Origin: TMED23 sp913054205
Lineage (GTDB): Bacteria; Pseudomonadota; Alphaproteobacteria; Rhodospirillales; UBA2165
Assembly: GCA_046582495.1 (NCBI GenBank)
Contig: JAYGEG010000205.1
Location: 1 to 51,998 of the forward strand
Length of the DNA stretch: 51,998 nt
Direction of reading: 5' to 3'
The translations under genes were made by a program, and so were the position numbers. This document shows, piece after piece, positions 1 to 8,713 of this stretch. Below the pieces are notes generated by a model. That model had not been told where the DNA came from. It made no database searches and was given only the letters and a program-made list of their open reading frames with translations. Every line of letters starts with the position of its first letter. The first letter of the stretch is position 1.

Positions 1-268
1 CGACAGATGCTTTGAAGTTCGTGAGTCGAACGGGGAACTGCCACTCTCGACTGACGCTCAAGACATCTGCACAAGCGGCATCTACCGTCGCAATGTGTGT
101 TCGTAGTTCTGCCTCTTTGTCCTCCGCTTGGTTAACTGCCGAGACAAAAGTACCCAGTTCCTTCCGCAGTTGCAGCAGTTCGTCTACGCGCCGATGCTTA
201 AACTCAAGCACATCGTCTAGCGGCACCTCTTTAAGGCGAACAGAGTCTGAATATTTATCAGACTTTAT
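1..268 (-). CDS. Partial unknown protein, open at the left edge and truncated at its 5' end
   Basis: The minus strand is open from 268 down to the left edge. It reads as a soluble, charged, helical protein (for example RLKEVPLDDVLEFKHRRVDE, then LLQLRKELGTF and EDKEAELRTHI). The composition looks more natural than the plus-strand reading of the same DNA. A TGA lies just upstream of codon 1 and no ATG with a Shine-Dalgarno is visible. Either the true 5' part has been lost or translation starts at an internal GTG such as the one in KE-VPLDD. It lies just downstream (3') of a tRNA fragment, so it may belong to a degraded mobile element or to the flank of one. I do not recognise the family. Confidence 0.4.
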   Translation of the reverse strand, partial: MKSDKYSDSVRLKEVPLDDVLEFKHRRVDELLQLRKELGTFVSAVNQAEDKEAELRTHIATVDAACADVLSVSREWQFPVRLTNFKASV

Positions 269-297
269 TCAGAGACCTTGAAAAAACAAAAACCTTC

Positions 298-312
298 TAA
301 GTCACTGACTTA
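298..312. repeat. 15-bp palindrome beside the tRNA fragment
   Basis: TAAGTCA-C-TGACTTA is a perfect inverted repeat with 7-bp arms and a one-base centre, 12 bases past the CCA end of the tRNA remnant. Short palindromes of this kind occur next to attachment cores of tyrosine-recombinase elements, where they can serve as arm or excisionase sites. It could also be a weak transcription stop for the neighbouring genes. Confidence 0.5.
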
Positions 313-324
313 ACAGGGTTATTT

Positions 325-369
325 TGGTGGGCGATACAGGGCTCGAACCTGTGACCCGCTAATTAGGAG
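325..369 (-). other. 3' fragment of a tRNA-Arg(CCT) gene, probable integration scar (att)
   Basis: On the minus strand this reads as an anticodon loop CTCCTAA, a 3' anticodon-stem strand TTAGC, a five-base variable loop, a perfect T-arm (ACAGG-TTCGAGC-CCTGT), a 3' acceptor strand ATCGCCC and an encoded CCA. The 5' half is absent. Upstream DNA offers no GGGCGAT acceptor strand, no proper D-arm, and GCGGA instead of the needed GCTAA. A tRNA cut exactly at the anticodon loop is the classic footprint of tyrosine-recombinase integration. The anticodon is inferred as CCT (Arg). The intact copy is not in this window. Confidence 0.8.
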
Positions 370-1646
370 TCCGCCGCATCGCGCTCTTCAGAGCTTCTTT
401 CCAAATTGGCGGCCATATTTTTAGCCTTTGGCAGGGTCCAGAGCAAAACGACCACGAACAAACCTGTTGCGGTGTAAAAGGCAAATTGCAGATCGCTGAA
501 GCCGGCTATGGTCCCGACCATCCAGGCACCGCTGGCAGGACCTCCGCGTAATATCATCCCCCACACGCTCATCACCCGGCCTCGAACCGCGCCGTGAATG
601 GTGTTTTGAACGAGGAGCTGTCCACCAATCCCGGCATAGGTCGCTGTGGCACTGAGAACAGCTGCACTGAGAACAGCGAACCAAAATACGGTGGCAGAGG
701 CGAGCGCTATTTGCGCGACGACGGCAACAAACAAAAAAATCAAAATTGAGCGGATAAGACCTTTTATCTTGCCAAAATTGCCGAGATAAAGCGCCGTAAC
801 CAAGGCACCCAAACCGGCAGCAGAACTTAAGATTGCCAGACCTTCGACGCCCATGCCAAATATGCCGTCGGATATACCGGCAAAGAGTTCACGGTACGCC
901 CGCATCAACAACGACGCTCCCAGTGACAGCACCAAAAAACGCCGCAATCCGGCGGTCTCTGCGATATAGATAAGACCTGCTTTGAATTCTTTGATAAAGC
1001 CCTCAGTTTTGCGCGACACAACTTCATCATAGCGGAGCGTGACGATGAACAGGACCAAAAGGTAGCCAAGGAAACTTGCGGCGTTAAAAATAAAAGCATA
1101 GGTCACGCCGAAGAACGCAACAATAATGCCGCCGAGGGCCGGTCCTATAAATTGCGCCAGATTAAACATCGCCGCACTGACGCCTAACGCCGCGGGCAAA
1201 TCTTCCCTTGGAACCAGACTTGGCGGCATGGTCATGCGCAGCGGCGTCCAAAACCCCTCTGCAATGCCATTGATCATGACCAGGCCAAATAGAATATGAA
1301 TGGTGATCAAATCGAGCGCCGACAGAACAGCGAATAGAGTTCCAATGCTAAGCAATGCAACCTGAACAATACGCGCCATTTTCAGGCGGTCATATCGATC
1401 GGTCAGCGTTCCGGCGTAAGGCATAACCAAAATGGTCATGATAGCCTCGGCAAACGCCAAGGCTCCCAACGCACTGTAAGAGTTGGTTAATTCCCAGAGC
1501 AGCCAGAACAGAGCTGTCTTTTGAACCCAAAGTCCAATATTGGAAACCCAGCCTGCCAAAGCGTAAATGGCGTAATCCCGATGACGCAAGGCACGGCCCA
1601 TACCGTGATCACCCAATTTGGAGACAAAATAGCCAAAATTACTCAT
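363..1646 (-). CDS. MFS transporter, EntS/MFS_3-like
   Basis: Membrane transporter of about 427 residues with some 12 hydrophobic segments, probably an exporter. The loop DRYDRLKMAR after the second segment matches the MFS signature between TM2 and TM3. I chose the ATG at 1646, which overlaps the upstream paralogue's TGA (ATGA), rather than the longer frame with a non-natural N-terminus. Its sequence closely parallels the upstream gene (ALRHRDYAIYAL versus ALQHRDYRIFAF; PREDLPAALGVSAAMFN versus PRNDLTPAVAFNSALFN), so the two arose by tandem duplication. Its stop codon TAA lies inside the tRNA remnant. The substrate is unknown; relatives export siderophores and drugs. Confidence 0.85.
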   Translation of the reverse strand: MSNFGYFVSKLGDHGMGRALRHRDYAIYALAGWVSNIGLWVQKTALFWLLWELTNSYSALGALAFAEAIMTILVMPYAGTLTDRYDRLKMARIVQVALLSIGTLFAVLSALDLITIHILFGLVMINGIAEGFWTPLRMTMPPSLVPREDLPAALGVSAAMFNLAQFIGPALGGIIVAFFGVTYAFIFNAASFLGYLLVLFIVTLRYDEVVSRKTEGFIKEFKAGLIYIAETAGLRRFLVLSLGASLLMRAYRELFAGISDGIFGMGVEGLAILSSAAGLGALVTALYLGNFGKIKGLIRSILIFLFVAVVAQIALASATVFWFAVLSAAVLSATATYAGIGGQLLVQNTIHGAVRGRVMSVWGMILRGGPASGAWMVGTIAGFSDLQFAFYTATGLFVVVLLWTLPKAKNMAANLERSSEERDAADS

Positions 1647-2932
1647 GCGGGTTTCGCTTTCTCGGCGATAGGCGTTCTGTCGCCTTCCATCCCTGCGGCC
1701 AATCGCTTGCGCTTGGGCCACATAACCAAAATGGCGATCAGACAAATCACCGCCCCGCCCGCGACGGGCAATTGCAGACCAACATAGGTCGATGCCGAGC
1801 CCATGATAAGCGCCCCCAGCGCCGGACCCGCGCGATAGGTCAGGCCAAATATTGACATCACTCGGCCGCGCATGGCTCCGTCCACGGTGTTTTGCAGCAA
1901 TATCTGAGGCGCGTTGGTGGCGACCCCTAGGGTGACACCAAGACAGGCACAGCAAATCAACGCGAACCAGAATATTTTTGTCGCCGTAAAAGCGAGGAGA
2001 AACAGGGCTGTTATTCCGAGTGAGCCAAAGCTCACTTTCACCAGACCCTCGGTTTTGCCGTATTGCGCCAAACCAATGGCCCCGGCTATGCCGCCGACGC
2101 CAATCGCCGATAACAACAAACCAAAACCTTCGGCGCCGAGATTGAAAACATCATCGGCAAGACCCGGTGCCAAATCCATGAAGGCACGCGAAAACGAAGC
2201 GCCGATAAATACAAATAGCAACATCGGCCCAATACTGGAATGTTTGGTGACATAGCGAAAACCCTCCAGCACATCAGAAATAAGTCCTGTGGTTTTATCT
2301 GCGCGATGTTCGTCGTTTCGTGGATTTATCACAGCAATCCCGCCGGCAAAAATGATGAAACCAACAATCGAGAGCGAAAACGCTGCGGTGACGCTGAAAT
2401 TTGCAATCACAAAACCCGCCAGTGCCGGTCCGACAAAACGCGATGTGTTGAACAGCGCCGAGTTAAAGGCGACCGCCGGTGTCAAATCGTTTCGGGGCAC
2501 CAGGTTTGGAACAATGGTTAGACGTATCGGCAGATGGAAGGTCTGGATCAATCCATGGATCAAGGCGATCAATGTTAATAAAGTGATATTGATTAAATCA
2601 AACGCGGTCAGCAAAACGGTAACCACACCCAATAGGATCACCAACATTTGCAAACGCCGTAGCAGCCGCATGCGGTCGACACGATCAACAATGGCACCCG
2701 CAAAAGCGATAAAAAACAATAATGGAATGGCTTCTGCCAGAGCAACCGCGCCGAGCCAGAATCCTGAATGGGTTAATTCCCACGCGAGCCAGCCAATACC
2801 GACGCGCTGAAACCAATTACCAATTGTGCCAAACCAATTGGTAAAGGCGAAAATGCGGTAATCACGATGTTGTAGAGCGCGGGCGATGCCTTTTTCGAAA
2901 AATTGCGCACGTATTTTACTGGCGATACTCAC
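1643..2932 (-). CDS. MFS transporter, tandem paralogue
   Basis: 429-residue MFS protein starting at GTG 2932, with about 12 membrane segments and the loop DRVDRMRLLRR in the TM2-TM3 position. The C-terminal tail is basic (WPKRKRLAAG). It is translationally coupled to the second MFS gene through a 4-base overlap. Both halves of the pair keep their full length, so they could act as a heteromeric pair or have diverged in substrate. No substrate can be assigned from context. Confidence 0.85.
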   Translation of the reverse strand: MSIASKIRAQFFEKGIARALQHRDYRIFAFTNWFGTIGNWFQRVGIGWLAWELTHSGFWLGAVALAEAIPLLFFIAFAGAIVDRVDRMRLLRRLQMLVILLGVVTVLLTAFDLINITLLTLIALIHGLIQTFHLPIRLTIVPNLVPRNDLTPAVAFNSALFNTSRFVGPALAGFVIANFSVTAAFSLSIVGFIIFAGGIAVINPRNDEHRADKTTGLISDVLEGFRYVTKHSSIGPMLLFVFIGASFSRAFMDLAPGLADDVFNLGAEGFGLLLSAIGVGGIAGAIGLAQYGKTEGLVKVSFGSLGITALFLLAFTATKIFWFALICCACLGVTLGVATNAPQILLQNTVDGAMRGRVMSIFGLTYRAGPALGALIMGSASTYVGLQLPVAGGAVICLIAILVMWPKRKRLAAGMEGDRTPIAEKAKPA

Positions 2933-3269
2933 CGATTGGTCAAAGTCCTAAATTTTTCTGCGTGGTATTGGTTTAGCGAAATGGGACAATTATGGCGAGG
3001 CTGGGAACCCTTAATAATATAATGGGGCCGTAGACTGCCGTCGCATTTGCTTAATTGCATCAAGAATACTATTCCAGGCGCGTCTAAACAATACATGTCG
3101 GTATCTTTTTCTAATTTTGGCCAATAATTTGAAAAAACTGAAAAATCAGACCATATTGTCACAAGCACTAATAGCCATCGGATTGTCTTTTGGTTTAAGA
3201 ACTTAAATTCCGGCATTTGACCCAAAGTGGTCGCGCTGCCCAAAATAATAGTTAGGGAGATTTTCGAAA
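2933..3269. promoter_or_regulatory. Divergent intergenic region of 337 bases
   Basis: AT-rich spacer between the MFS pair (minus) and the AsmA-like gene (plus). No convincing gene is seen; the reading frame that crosses it is not protein-like. TTGACC at 3217-3222 could be a -35 box for the AsmA-like gene, but no good -10 follows at the right distance. AGGGAGA at 3254-3260 is the ribosome binding site for the TTG start at 3270. Confidence 0.35.
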
Positions 3270-6200
3270 TTGAAAAAGCTTTTATTTGGCTTTTTATTTG
3301 TATTTGTTGGGCTGATCGCGGCGGTTTTAATTGCGCCAAATTTTGTCAATTGGAACGAATATCGCGATATTATTACCAAGGAGGTTAACGCCGCAACCGG
3401 CTTCAATCTGGAAATTCGCGGTAATATAAAAATTGGAATATTGCCGTCTCCGGCGCTTCTTATAAATGATGTCCATGTCGCCAATATAGAAGGGGCCTCC
3501 ACGGCCGATACATTGTCGGTCGATTCCTTTGAAGTGCGCGTTGCCTTAGCGCCATTGCTGAGCCGTCAACTGCAAATCAGTTCGATCAAATTGGTGAAGC
3601 CGGTCTTGAGCCTGGAGATTTTGTCGGACGGGCGCACAAATATGGCTTTCAATCCTCCAGCGCCTGGGTCCACTGCTGCTCAGCCAGCCGCCTCGTCGCC
3701 TTCCAAATTCCAACCCTTTGGCGCGCTGACAGGCGGCGCTGGTACGGGCGCGGATTCTCTCGCCATTCAGGTTGATGATTTTGTTATCGAAAACGGCTCG
3801 ATCACTTTTCGTGACGATACCAAAGGACAAATTGAGACGATCAAAAACCTAAACGGACGTTTTGCCCTGGCCTCGCTCTCGGGACCTATGGAAAGCTCCG
3901 GCAGCGCGGTTGTGCGTGGAATCCCGATGAGTTTTGCGGCTTCGGCAGGCGCGTTGGTGCAAGGTCGAACACTGCCTTTTAGTTTTGATCTTAAAGTCAT
4001 CCCCGGCGAAGCAAGCTTGCGGTTTTCAGGGGCTTTAACCCGTCTCAATGAAGACCCGCAGTTCAAAGGGAAACTCAATGCAGATGGCCGCGATTTAGCA
4101 GCGTTCATTTCCGCCATCGCGGGTGGGATCAGTTTGCCGGAAAGCCTCGCACGGCCGTTTGGTGTCGTTGCAAATATTGCAGGTGCTAAAACCGGCGGCG
4201 AGATGTCCGATCTGATTTTAAAATTAAATGGCACCCAAGGCACCGGCGCCGTGACTGTAAAGCTCGGCGCTACAACCGATGTTGATATAAAACTTGCGAT
4301 CAATAAACTTGATGTTGATGCGTTGCTGGCACCGCCCAAACCGGAAAATTCTAAGAAAAAATCAACGGCAAAAAATGTAAAAAAAGGTAAACCAAAAAAA
4401 GGCATATCGCTTCCCTTGGCTAGAAACCTAAGTGCGGGTCAGGAAAAGAATGCGAACCAGACACCGTTCAGCCTTAAATCTCTGCCGGACAATTTGAACG
4501 CAGTGCTTGATTTGTCGATCGCTGCTATTACTTACAAAAACTCGGTTATTCGCCAGGCAAAGATCAGCACGACTTTGGCCAATCAGGAAATCACCATCAG
4601 TCAGGCTTCCGCGTTGTTGCCGGGCAGCACGGATGTGGCGCTATTTGGTTTTGTCTCCGAAGACGGAAAATCAAAAAGCCCGACGTTTGATGGCAATGTT
4701 GATATGTCGACCAGCAATCTTCGCGGTTTGTTGGATTGGGCCGGGGTGGATGTCTCGAGCATTGCGAAAGACCGCCTCCGTAAATTGAGTTTTAGTGGAA
4801 AAGTTGTCGCCGATGGTAAGGCAGCGACCCTCAATGATATTGCGGTACAGCTCGATGGTACAAAAATGATAGGTGCCGCCAATGTTGCCTTTAGAGCGCG
4901 GCCGTCATTTGGCTTAAATTTGTCTATAGATCGGCTAAATCTGGACGGCTATTTGCCGCAGTCGAGCGCTAAGTCTGCCCAAAAACCCCCCGCTACATCC
5001 GGCGTTAAAACCGATGAAAAATCCGCTGAGAAATCTACGAAAAAAGCAACGCCGCAACCAGCAGCGATATCTAATCCACTGGCTGCGCTTGCGCCGCTCG
5101 GTAATATTGACGCTAATATTACAGTTGATCTAAAAGCGTTGACCGTCGGAGAGGTGCCGATCAAAGGGTTGAAATTGGACGCCACTATTTTCAATGGTGC
5201 ACTAGAGCTTAAAAAATTGCGGACAGCCAATGCCGCTGGAATGACGGTTAACGTCACCGGCACCATTCAAGGCCTTAGGAAACCCAAAGGTGCAATCGAT
5301 CCAAGCTTTCAAAATTTCAAGTTCGATGTGCGGGGAAAAAGTCTGGCGCGGCTTTTCAGTTTGGCAAAAATTACGCCGCCGGTATCCGCCAGACAGATCG
5401 GCGCGGTGCGATTTTCCGGCACGTTAAACGGAAAGCCAAGTGCTTTAAAGGTTACGACCAACATGACAATGCTCGGCGGGAACTTTTCGCTCAGCGGCCT
5501 GGTAAAACCACTACAGGCAGTTCCCACCGTTGACGGAGACTTTTCTGCCAATCACTCCAATTTGGTGCGTTTGCTCGGACGCTTGGGCAGCAGCTATCGT
5601 CCAGCTGGTAAAAAAACCGGCGGCATTAACCTGCGCGGTCACATCAAAGGCAATGCGCAGAAAATGGTGTTTTCAAATCTCATCGGAAAGGCGTTGGGTA
5701 TCTCGCTGCAAGGCCGGGCTGAAATGGACATTTCCAATCTAAGACCAAAAGTAACCGCTGATCTCAAAACCAGCACGATTGTGATAGACACTATACTGCC
5801 GGCAAAACGAACGGCGTTCTTGGATAAAACCCTTCGCCAAATTCATCACGCTCTTAAGGCAAACCCGCTATTCATTAGAACAGCGACCAGGCGTAAAGCT
5901 TCCGGCTTCCCGCCGGGAGCGCCGTGGAGCAATGAGCCCATCGATCTGTCTTTTCTGAGAGGAGTCGACAGCGACATCCAATTGCGATCGGAAAGCCTGA
6001 GATTTCAGAAATATCGAGTGGACGCCGTCAGATTGGAAAGTGTTTTAACGAACGGCGTTTTAGATTTAAAGCGCCTTACCGGTAAAGCTTATGGCGGTAA
6101 CATTAAAATAGACGGCCGCGTCATTGTCGACGATGCCAGAAACCAGTTTCAAACGCGTTTTGAAATTGCGGGTGCAGATACCGGCAGTCTTCTCAGATCG

Positions 6201-6959
6201 CTCGGCACACGCGGCTTTAGCAAAGGGACGCTCAACCTGGTCGGCGAATTCCGCACAGTTGGACGCTCGACCTTTGATTTGGCAACAATGCTCGGCGGCA
6301 TTGGCACAATTTCCGTCAGAGGTTTAAACATCAGTAATGCGGCCAAAAAAGGCTCTGCCCTGTCAGGTATTGCCGGTCTGTTTTTATCGCTCAATCAATT
6401 TGGCGGCTCTTTGACGGGCGGCAAAGCAAGTTCCAAAACGGCAGATTTCAGCACCAGTTTTCGAATGGATAAAGGCGTTGCGCGGTTTGACGACATGAGC
6501 CTGGCATCCGGCATCGGTAATGGGTCGGCGAAAGGTTTTGTTGATTTACCGAACTGGCAGATTAATACGACCGGCGAAATAGAAATGTCGCAGAATATTG
6601 TGGTTCAGTTTTTGTTGCGCAACTCAAGAAAGAAACCGCTGTTACCCTTTAAAATTTCAGGTCGTCTCGATGATCCGAAAGTTAAATTAGAAACCGCCGC
6701 GCTGACCAAAGGCGGCATTCGCTTGCCGGGCTTTGCTAGTAAAAAACTCGATCGCTTGCGTAAGAAAAAAGGAATTGGTGCCATATTGGATCAGATTTTC
6801 CCGCAAGCGAAGTCGGGCTCGTCGAATTCGGGTTCATCCGGTAGCGGCTCTCCGCCGCCCCAACAACCACCACCGCAACAAGCGCCTCAGCAACAGCAGC
6901 AGCAAAAACCCAGAGTTGAGGATTTCCTCAAAGGTATTTTGAAGGGCCTTGGCCGGTAA
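3270..6959 (+). CDS. AsmA family protein
   Basis: 1229-residue envelope protein of the AsmA/TamB-like group, which are bridge-like proteins implicated in lipid transport to the outer membrane. It begins with one N-terminal membrane anchor (KKLLFGFLFVFVGLIAAVL). The AsmA start pattern follows: NFVNWNEYRDIITKEV, a GFNLEIRGNIK region, then many beta-rich repeats. Basic low-complexity linkers occur near residues 350-390 (SKKKSTAKNVKKGKPKKG) and 570-610. The C-terminal 60 residues are Gly/Ser then Pro/Gln-rich. The start is TTG, supported by AGGGAGA ten bases upstream; no better ATG exists. Most of the protein should be periplasmic. It is monocistronic. Confidence 0.88.
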   Translation: MKKLLFGFLFVFVGLIAAVLIAPNFVNWNEYRDIITKEVNAATGFNLEIRGNIKIGILPSPALLINDVHVANIEGASTADTLSVDSFEVRVALAPLLSRQLQISSIKLVKPVLSLEILSDGRTNMAFNPPAPGSTAAQPAASSPSKFQPFGALTGGAGTGADSLAIQVDDFVIENGSITFRDDTKGQIETIKNLNGRFALASLSGPMESSGSAVVRGIPMSFAASAGALVQGRTLPFSFDLKVIPGEASLRFSGALTRLNEDPQFKGKLNADGRDLAAFISAIAGGISLPESLARPFGVVANIAGAKTGGEMSDLILKLNGTQGTGAVTVKLGATTDVDIKLAINKLDVDALLAPPKPENSKKKSTAKNVKKGKPKKGISLPLARNLSAGQEKNANQTPFSLKSLPDNLNAVLDLSIAAITYKNSVIRQAKISTTLANQEITISQASALLPGSTDVALFGFVSEDGKSKSPTFDGNVDMSTSNLRGLLDWAGVDVSSIAKDRLRKLSFSGKVVADGKAATLNDIAVQLDGTKMIGAANVAFRARPSFGLNLSIDRLNLDGYLPQSSAKSAQKPPATSGVKTDEKSAEKSTKKATPQPAAISNPLAALAPLGNIDANITVDLKALTVGEVPIKGLKLDATIFNGALELKKLRTANAAGMTVNVTGTIQGLRKPKGAIDPSFQNFKFDVRGKSLARLFSLAKITPPVSARQIGAVRFSGTLNGKPSALKVTTNMTMLGGNFSLSGLVKPLQAVPTVDGDFSANHSNLVRLLGRLGSSYRPAGKKTGGINLRGHIKGNAQKMVFSNLIGKALGISLQGRAEMDISNLRPKVTADLKTSTIVIDTILPAKRTAFLDKTLRQIHHALKANPLFIRTATRRKASGFPPGAPWSNEPIDLSFLRGVDSDIQLRSESLRFQKYRVDAVRLESVLTNGVLDLKRLTGKAYGGNIKIDGRVIVDDARNQFQTRFEIAGADTGSLLRSLGTRGFSKGTLNLVGEFRTVGRSTFDLATMLGGIGTISVRGLNISNAAKKGSALSGIAGLFLSLNQFGGSLTGGKASSKTADFSTSFRMDKGVARFDDMSLASGIGNGSAKGFVDLPNWQINTTGEIEMSQNIVVQFLLRNSRKKPLLPFKISGRLDDPKVKLETAALTKGGIRLPGFASKKLDRLRKKKGIGAILDQIFPQAKSGSSNSGSSGSGSPPPQQPPPQQAPQQQQQQKPRVEDFLKGILKGLGR

Positions 6960-6976
6960 TTGTGAAGACAAATTAG

Positions 6977-7216
6977 TTATTTCGCTTCGAGCTGCTCCAG
7001 AATATAGACACGGATGGCGCTTGATAGATTGCCGCTGGGTGTGTCGAGCCGGTCATTGTCGATCTCTGTAACGAGCTGATTAATCGATTTTTCGCGCTCA
7101 TCACAGAGCTCCTTCAGTTTGGTCCAAAAGGCTTCTTCCAGTGATATGCTGGTGCGATGCCCGGATATCAAGACAGAGCGTTTGCGAATGGCGCTGGCGG
7201 CGCTTTGATCGACCAT
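6977..7216 (-). CDS. Ribbon-helix-helix domain protein
   Basis: 79-residue protein resembling the RHH_4 (DUF4290-like arc/RHH) group common in alphaproteobacteria. The segment KRSVLISGHRTSISLEEAFW supplies the beta strand and first helix. KLKELCDEREKSINQLVTEI and the final helix SSAIRVYILEQLEA complete a MetJ/Arc-type fold, which usually binds DNA as a dimer. Its ATG shares the A of the upstream TfoX-like stop (TAATG), so the two are co-translated. The target is unknown. Confidence 0.75.
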   Translation of the reverse strand: MVDQSAASAIRKRSVLISGHRTSISLEEAFWTKLKELCDEREKSINQLVTEIDNDRLDTPSGNLSSAIRVYILEQLEAK

Positions 7217-7578
7217 TATGATTTTTTCTTTTTCGGTTTTTTGTTACGCCTGGCGGCTTCCCAGGCTTTTTGCGCCCAGCGGGGTAGTTCTTCTTCATCT
7301 TCCAAAACATCTGCCGGGACTTCAAAATACGGCATCTTCATTTGATTTTGTTCAGGTTTATCTTCATGAGGGATAAATTGCTCCGCCTCCATGGCTTCAA
7401 AATCGGGCTGATAAATCTCGTCGACGCGGAGATAAAATCGATCAGACCGTGTGATCAGGCCGAACATCGTGCCATCAACATAGAGGCCTACTCCGCCGAA
7501 CATCGCGCGTGCTGATACGCCGTCCACAGCGGTTAACAAATCCAGAATGTATTCTTTATATCCAGGGCTAGCGGCCAT
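7216..7578 (-). CDS. TfoX/Sxy N-terminal domain protein
   Basis: 120 residues with the TfoX N-terminal domain: VSARAMFGGVGLYVDGTMFGL followed by YLRVDE and a MPYFEVPADVLEDEEEL segment typical of the family. The C-terminus is a lysine-rich tail. Full Sxy/TfoX proteins regulate competence genes with CRP; single-domain versions like this are common in alphaproteobacteria and their role is not established. It lies 3 bases after the CobD/CbiB-like stop and is coupled to the RHH gene, so the three probably form an operon. Confidence 0.8.
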   Translation of the reverse strand: MAASPGYKEYILDLLTAVDGVSARAMFGGVGLYVDGTMFGLITRSDRFYLRVDEIYQPDFEAMEAEQFIPHEDKPEQNQMKMPYFEVPADVLEDEEELPRWAQKAWEAARRNKKPKKKKS

Positions 7579-7581
7579 GAC

Positions 7582-8583
7582 TTACACATACCTGACGATT
7601 GTGAAGGCGGCGACCCAGACACCATTCAGAAGACAGGCAACAGCAAATAGATACAAACTGCGGCGGATATCCTGAGGGGTGGCTTGCGCGGTGCCGTCTC
7701 CGATCCAAGGATCATTTTTGGTTTCCTGGGTAAATTTACGAGGACCCCCGAGCGCCAAATTAAACGCACCTGCGACTGCCCCCAGCGCGACGCCCAAATT
7801 GTAGCTGCGAAACTTTCTGGCATCCCGCAACATGGTTTTGAGCGCGCCTGCCGGATTGGCTGTTGGTACAAACAGGCTCGCCAGCACAACAAAAAGGCCA
7901 CTCAATTGAGCTGGTATGATCAATAAGATGTCGTAGAGGCGGGCTGCAGTAAATCCAAAGGCGCGGTGTTTATCCGTTTTATGACCCAGCTCCTCGTTCA
8001 TGACGGCCACGGCCTGATAGATTAACAACCCGGGAAAGCCAAACAGCACATACCAAAATACCGGTGCCACCGCGCGCGTCGTCAGCAACATACAGCTTGT
8101 TTCGATCGCCGCTCGCGCGACTCCGTGGCCATCCATCTTTGCGGACGCCTCCTTTATCAGTGGCGTGATAGCTTGCCGCGCAACCTCCAATCCTTGGTCG
8201 CGAAGCGCCAAGCCAACTTTCCGAACTGCTGTGTAGGTGCCACGCTGACTGATCAGCATGACCAACAAAATGGTTTCAAAAATCCAGGCAAAGGGTAGAG
8301 TTTGACTGAGCCAGGCAAACCCCCACCCAACACTGCCTGAGACAGCAATGACAACGATTGCGGCAATGCTTCCTCGCACAGCTCGGTCCATTTGGCTGCG
8401 GGTTTCCCGGTTAAGCTTGCGGTCGAACCAACTCACCATATTCTCGATCAAAGCAAGGGGATGCCCCGTTAGCCGGGTAAGGAACCTCAACTGCCCCGCA
8501 TAAGTTTCAATGACCATTGCCATTAACAACAAAATTAAGGGGTCAAATCCGCCAGCATGATCTGAAATACCGAATAAAAACAT
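7582..8583 (-). CDS. cobD: CobD/CbiB-like adenosylcobinamide-phosphate synthase
   Basis: Multi-spanning membrane protein of about 333 residues. CobD/CbiB attaches the aminopropanol arm to adenosylcobyric acid in cobalamin synthesis. Family features include HPLALIENMVSWFDRKLN near the N-terminus, AVMNEELGHKTDKHRAFGF, AARLYDILLIIPAQLSG, and YNLGVALGAVAGAFNLALGG near the C-terminus. I prefer ATG 8583; a longer frame starts at TTG 8631 but lacks a ribosome site and begins with atypical residues. No other cobalamin genes are nearby. The sequence is divergent enough that it might be a CobD paralogue. Confidence 0.72.
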   Translation of the reverse strand: MFLFGISDHAGGFDPLILLLMAMVIETYAGQLRFLTRLTGHPLALIENMVSWFDRKLNRETRSQMDRAVRGSIAAIVVIAVSGSVGWGFAWLSQTLPFAWIFETILLVMLISQRGTYTAVRKVGLALRDQGLEVARQAITPLIKEASAKMDGHGVARAAIETSCMLLTTRAVAPVFWYVLFGFPGLLIYQAVAVMNEELGHKTDKHRAFGFTAARLYDILLIIPAQLSGLFVVLASLFVPTANPAGALKTMLRDARKFRSYNLGVALGAVAGAFNLALGGPRKFTQETKNDPWIGDGTAQATPQDIRRSLYLFAVACLLNGVWVAAFTIVRYV

Positions 8584-8713
8584 CGCCCTAGAATGAGCAT
8601 CCCTCGGTTTGGCGTCAACAATCGATTTCAACCTTTTGTTATCGGTCCTTGCAGGCTGACCGAGCCCGGTCTATGAAGTTAACACCAGTTAAGTCCCACA
8701 GGAGAAGATGCTC

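Noticed and set aside
12..281. Plus-strand 89-residue frame at the left edge
   Set aside because: Serine-rich, low-complexity reading of DNA that is better explained by the minus-strand coding frame.
325..402. A complete tRNA gene
   Set aside because: The 5' acceptor strand, D-arm and 5' anticodon-stem strand do not pair with the 3' half; only the 3' part is real. A chance GCTC/GAGC pair near 384-396 is not a proper D-arm.
2929..3339. 136-residue minus-strand frame between the MFS pair and the AsmA-like gene
   Set aside because: Composition unlike a protein, no ribosome site, overlaps the AsmA-like start.
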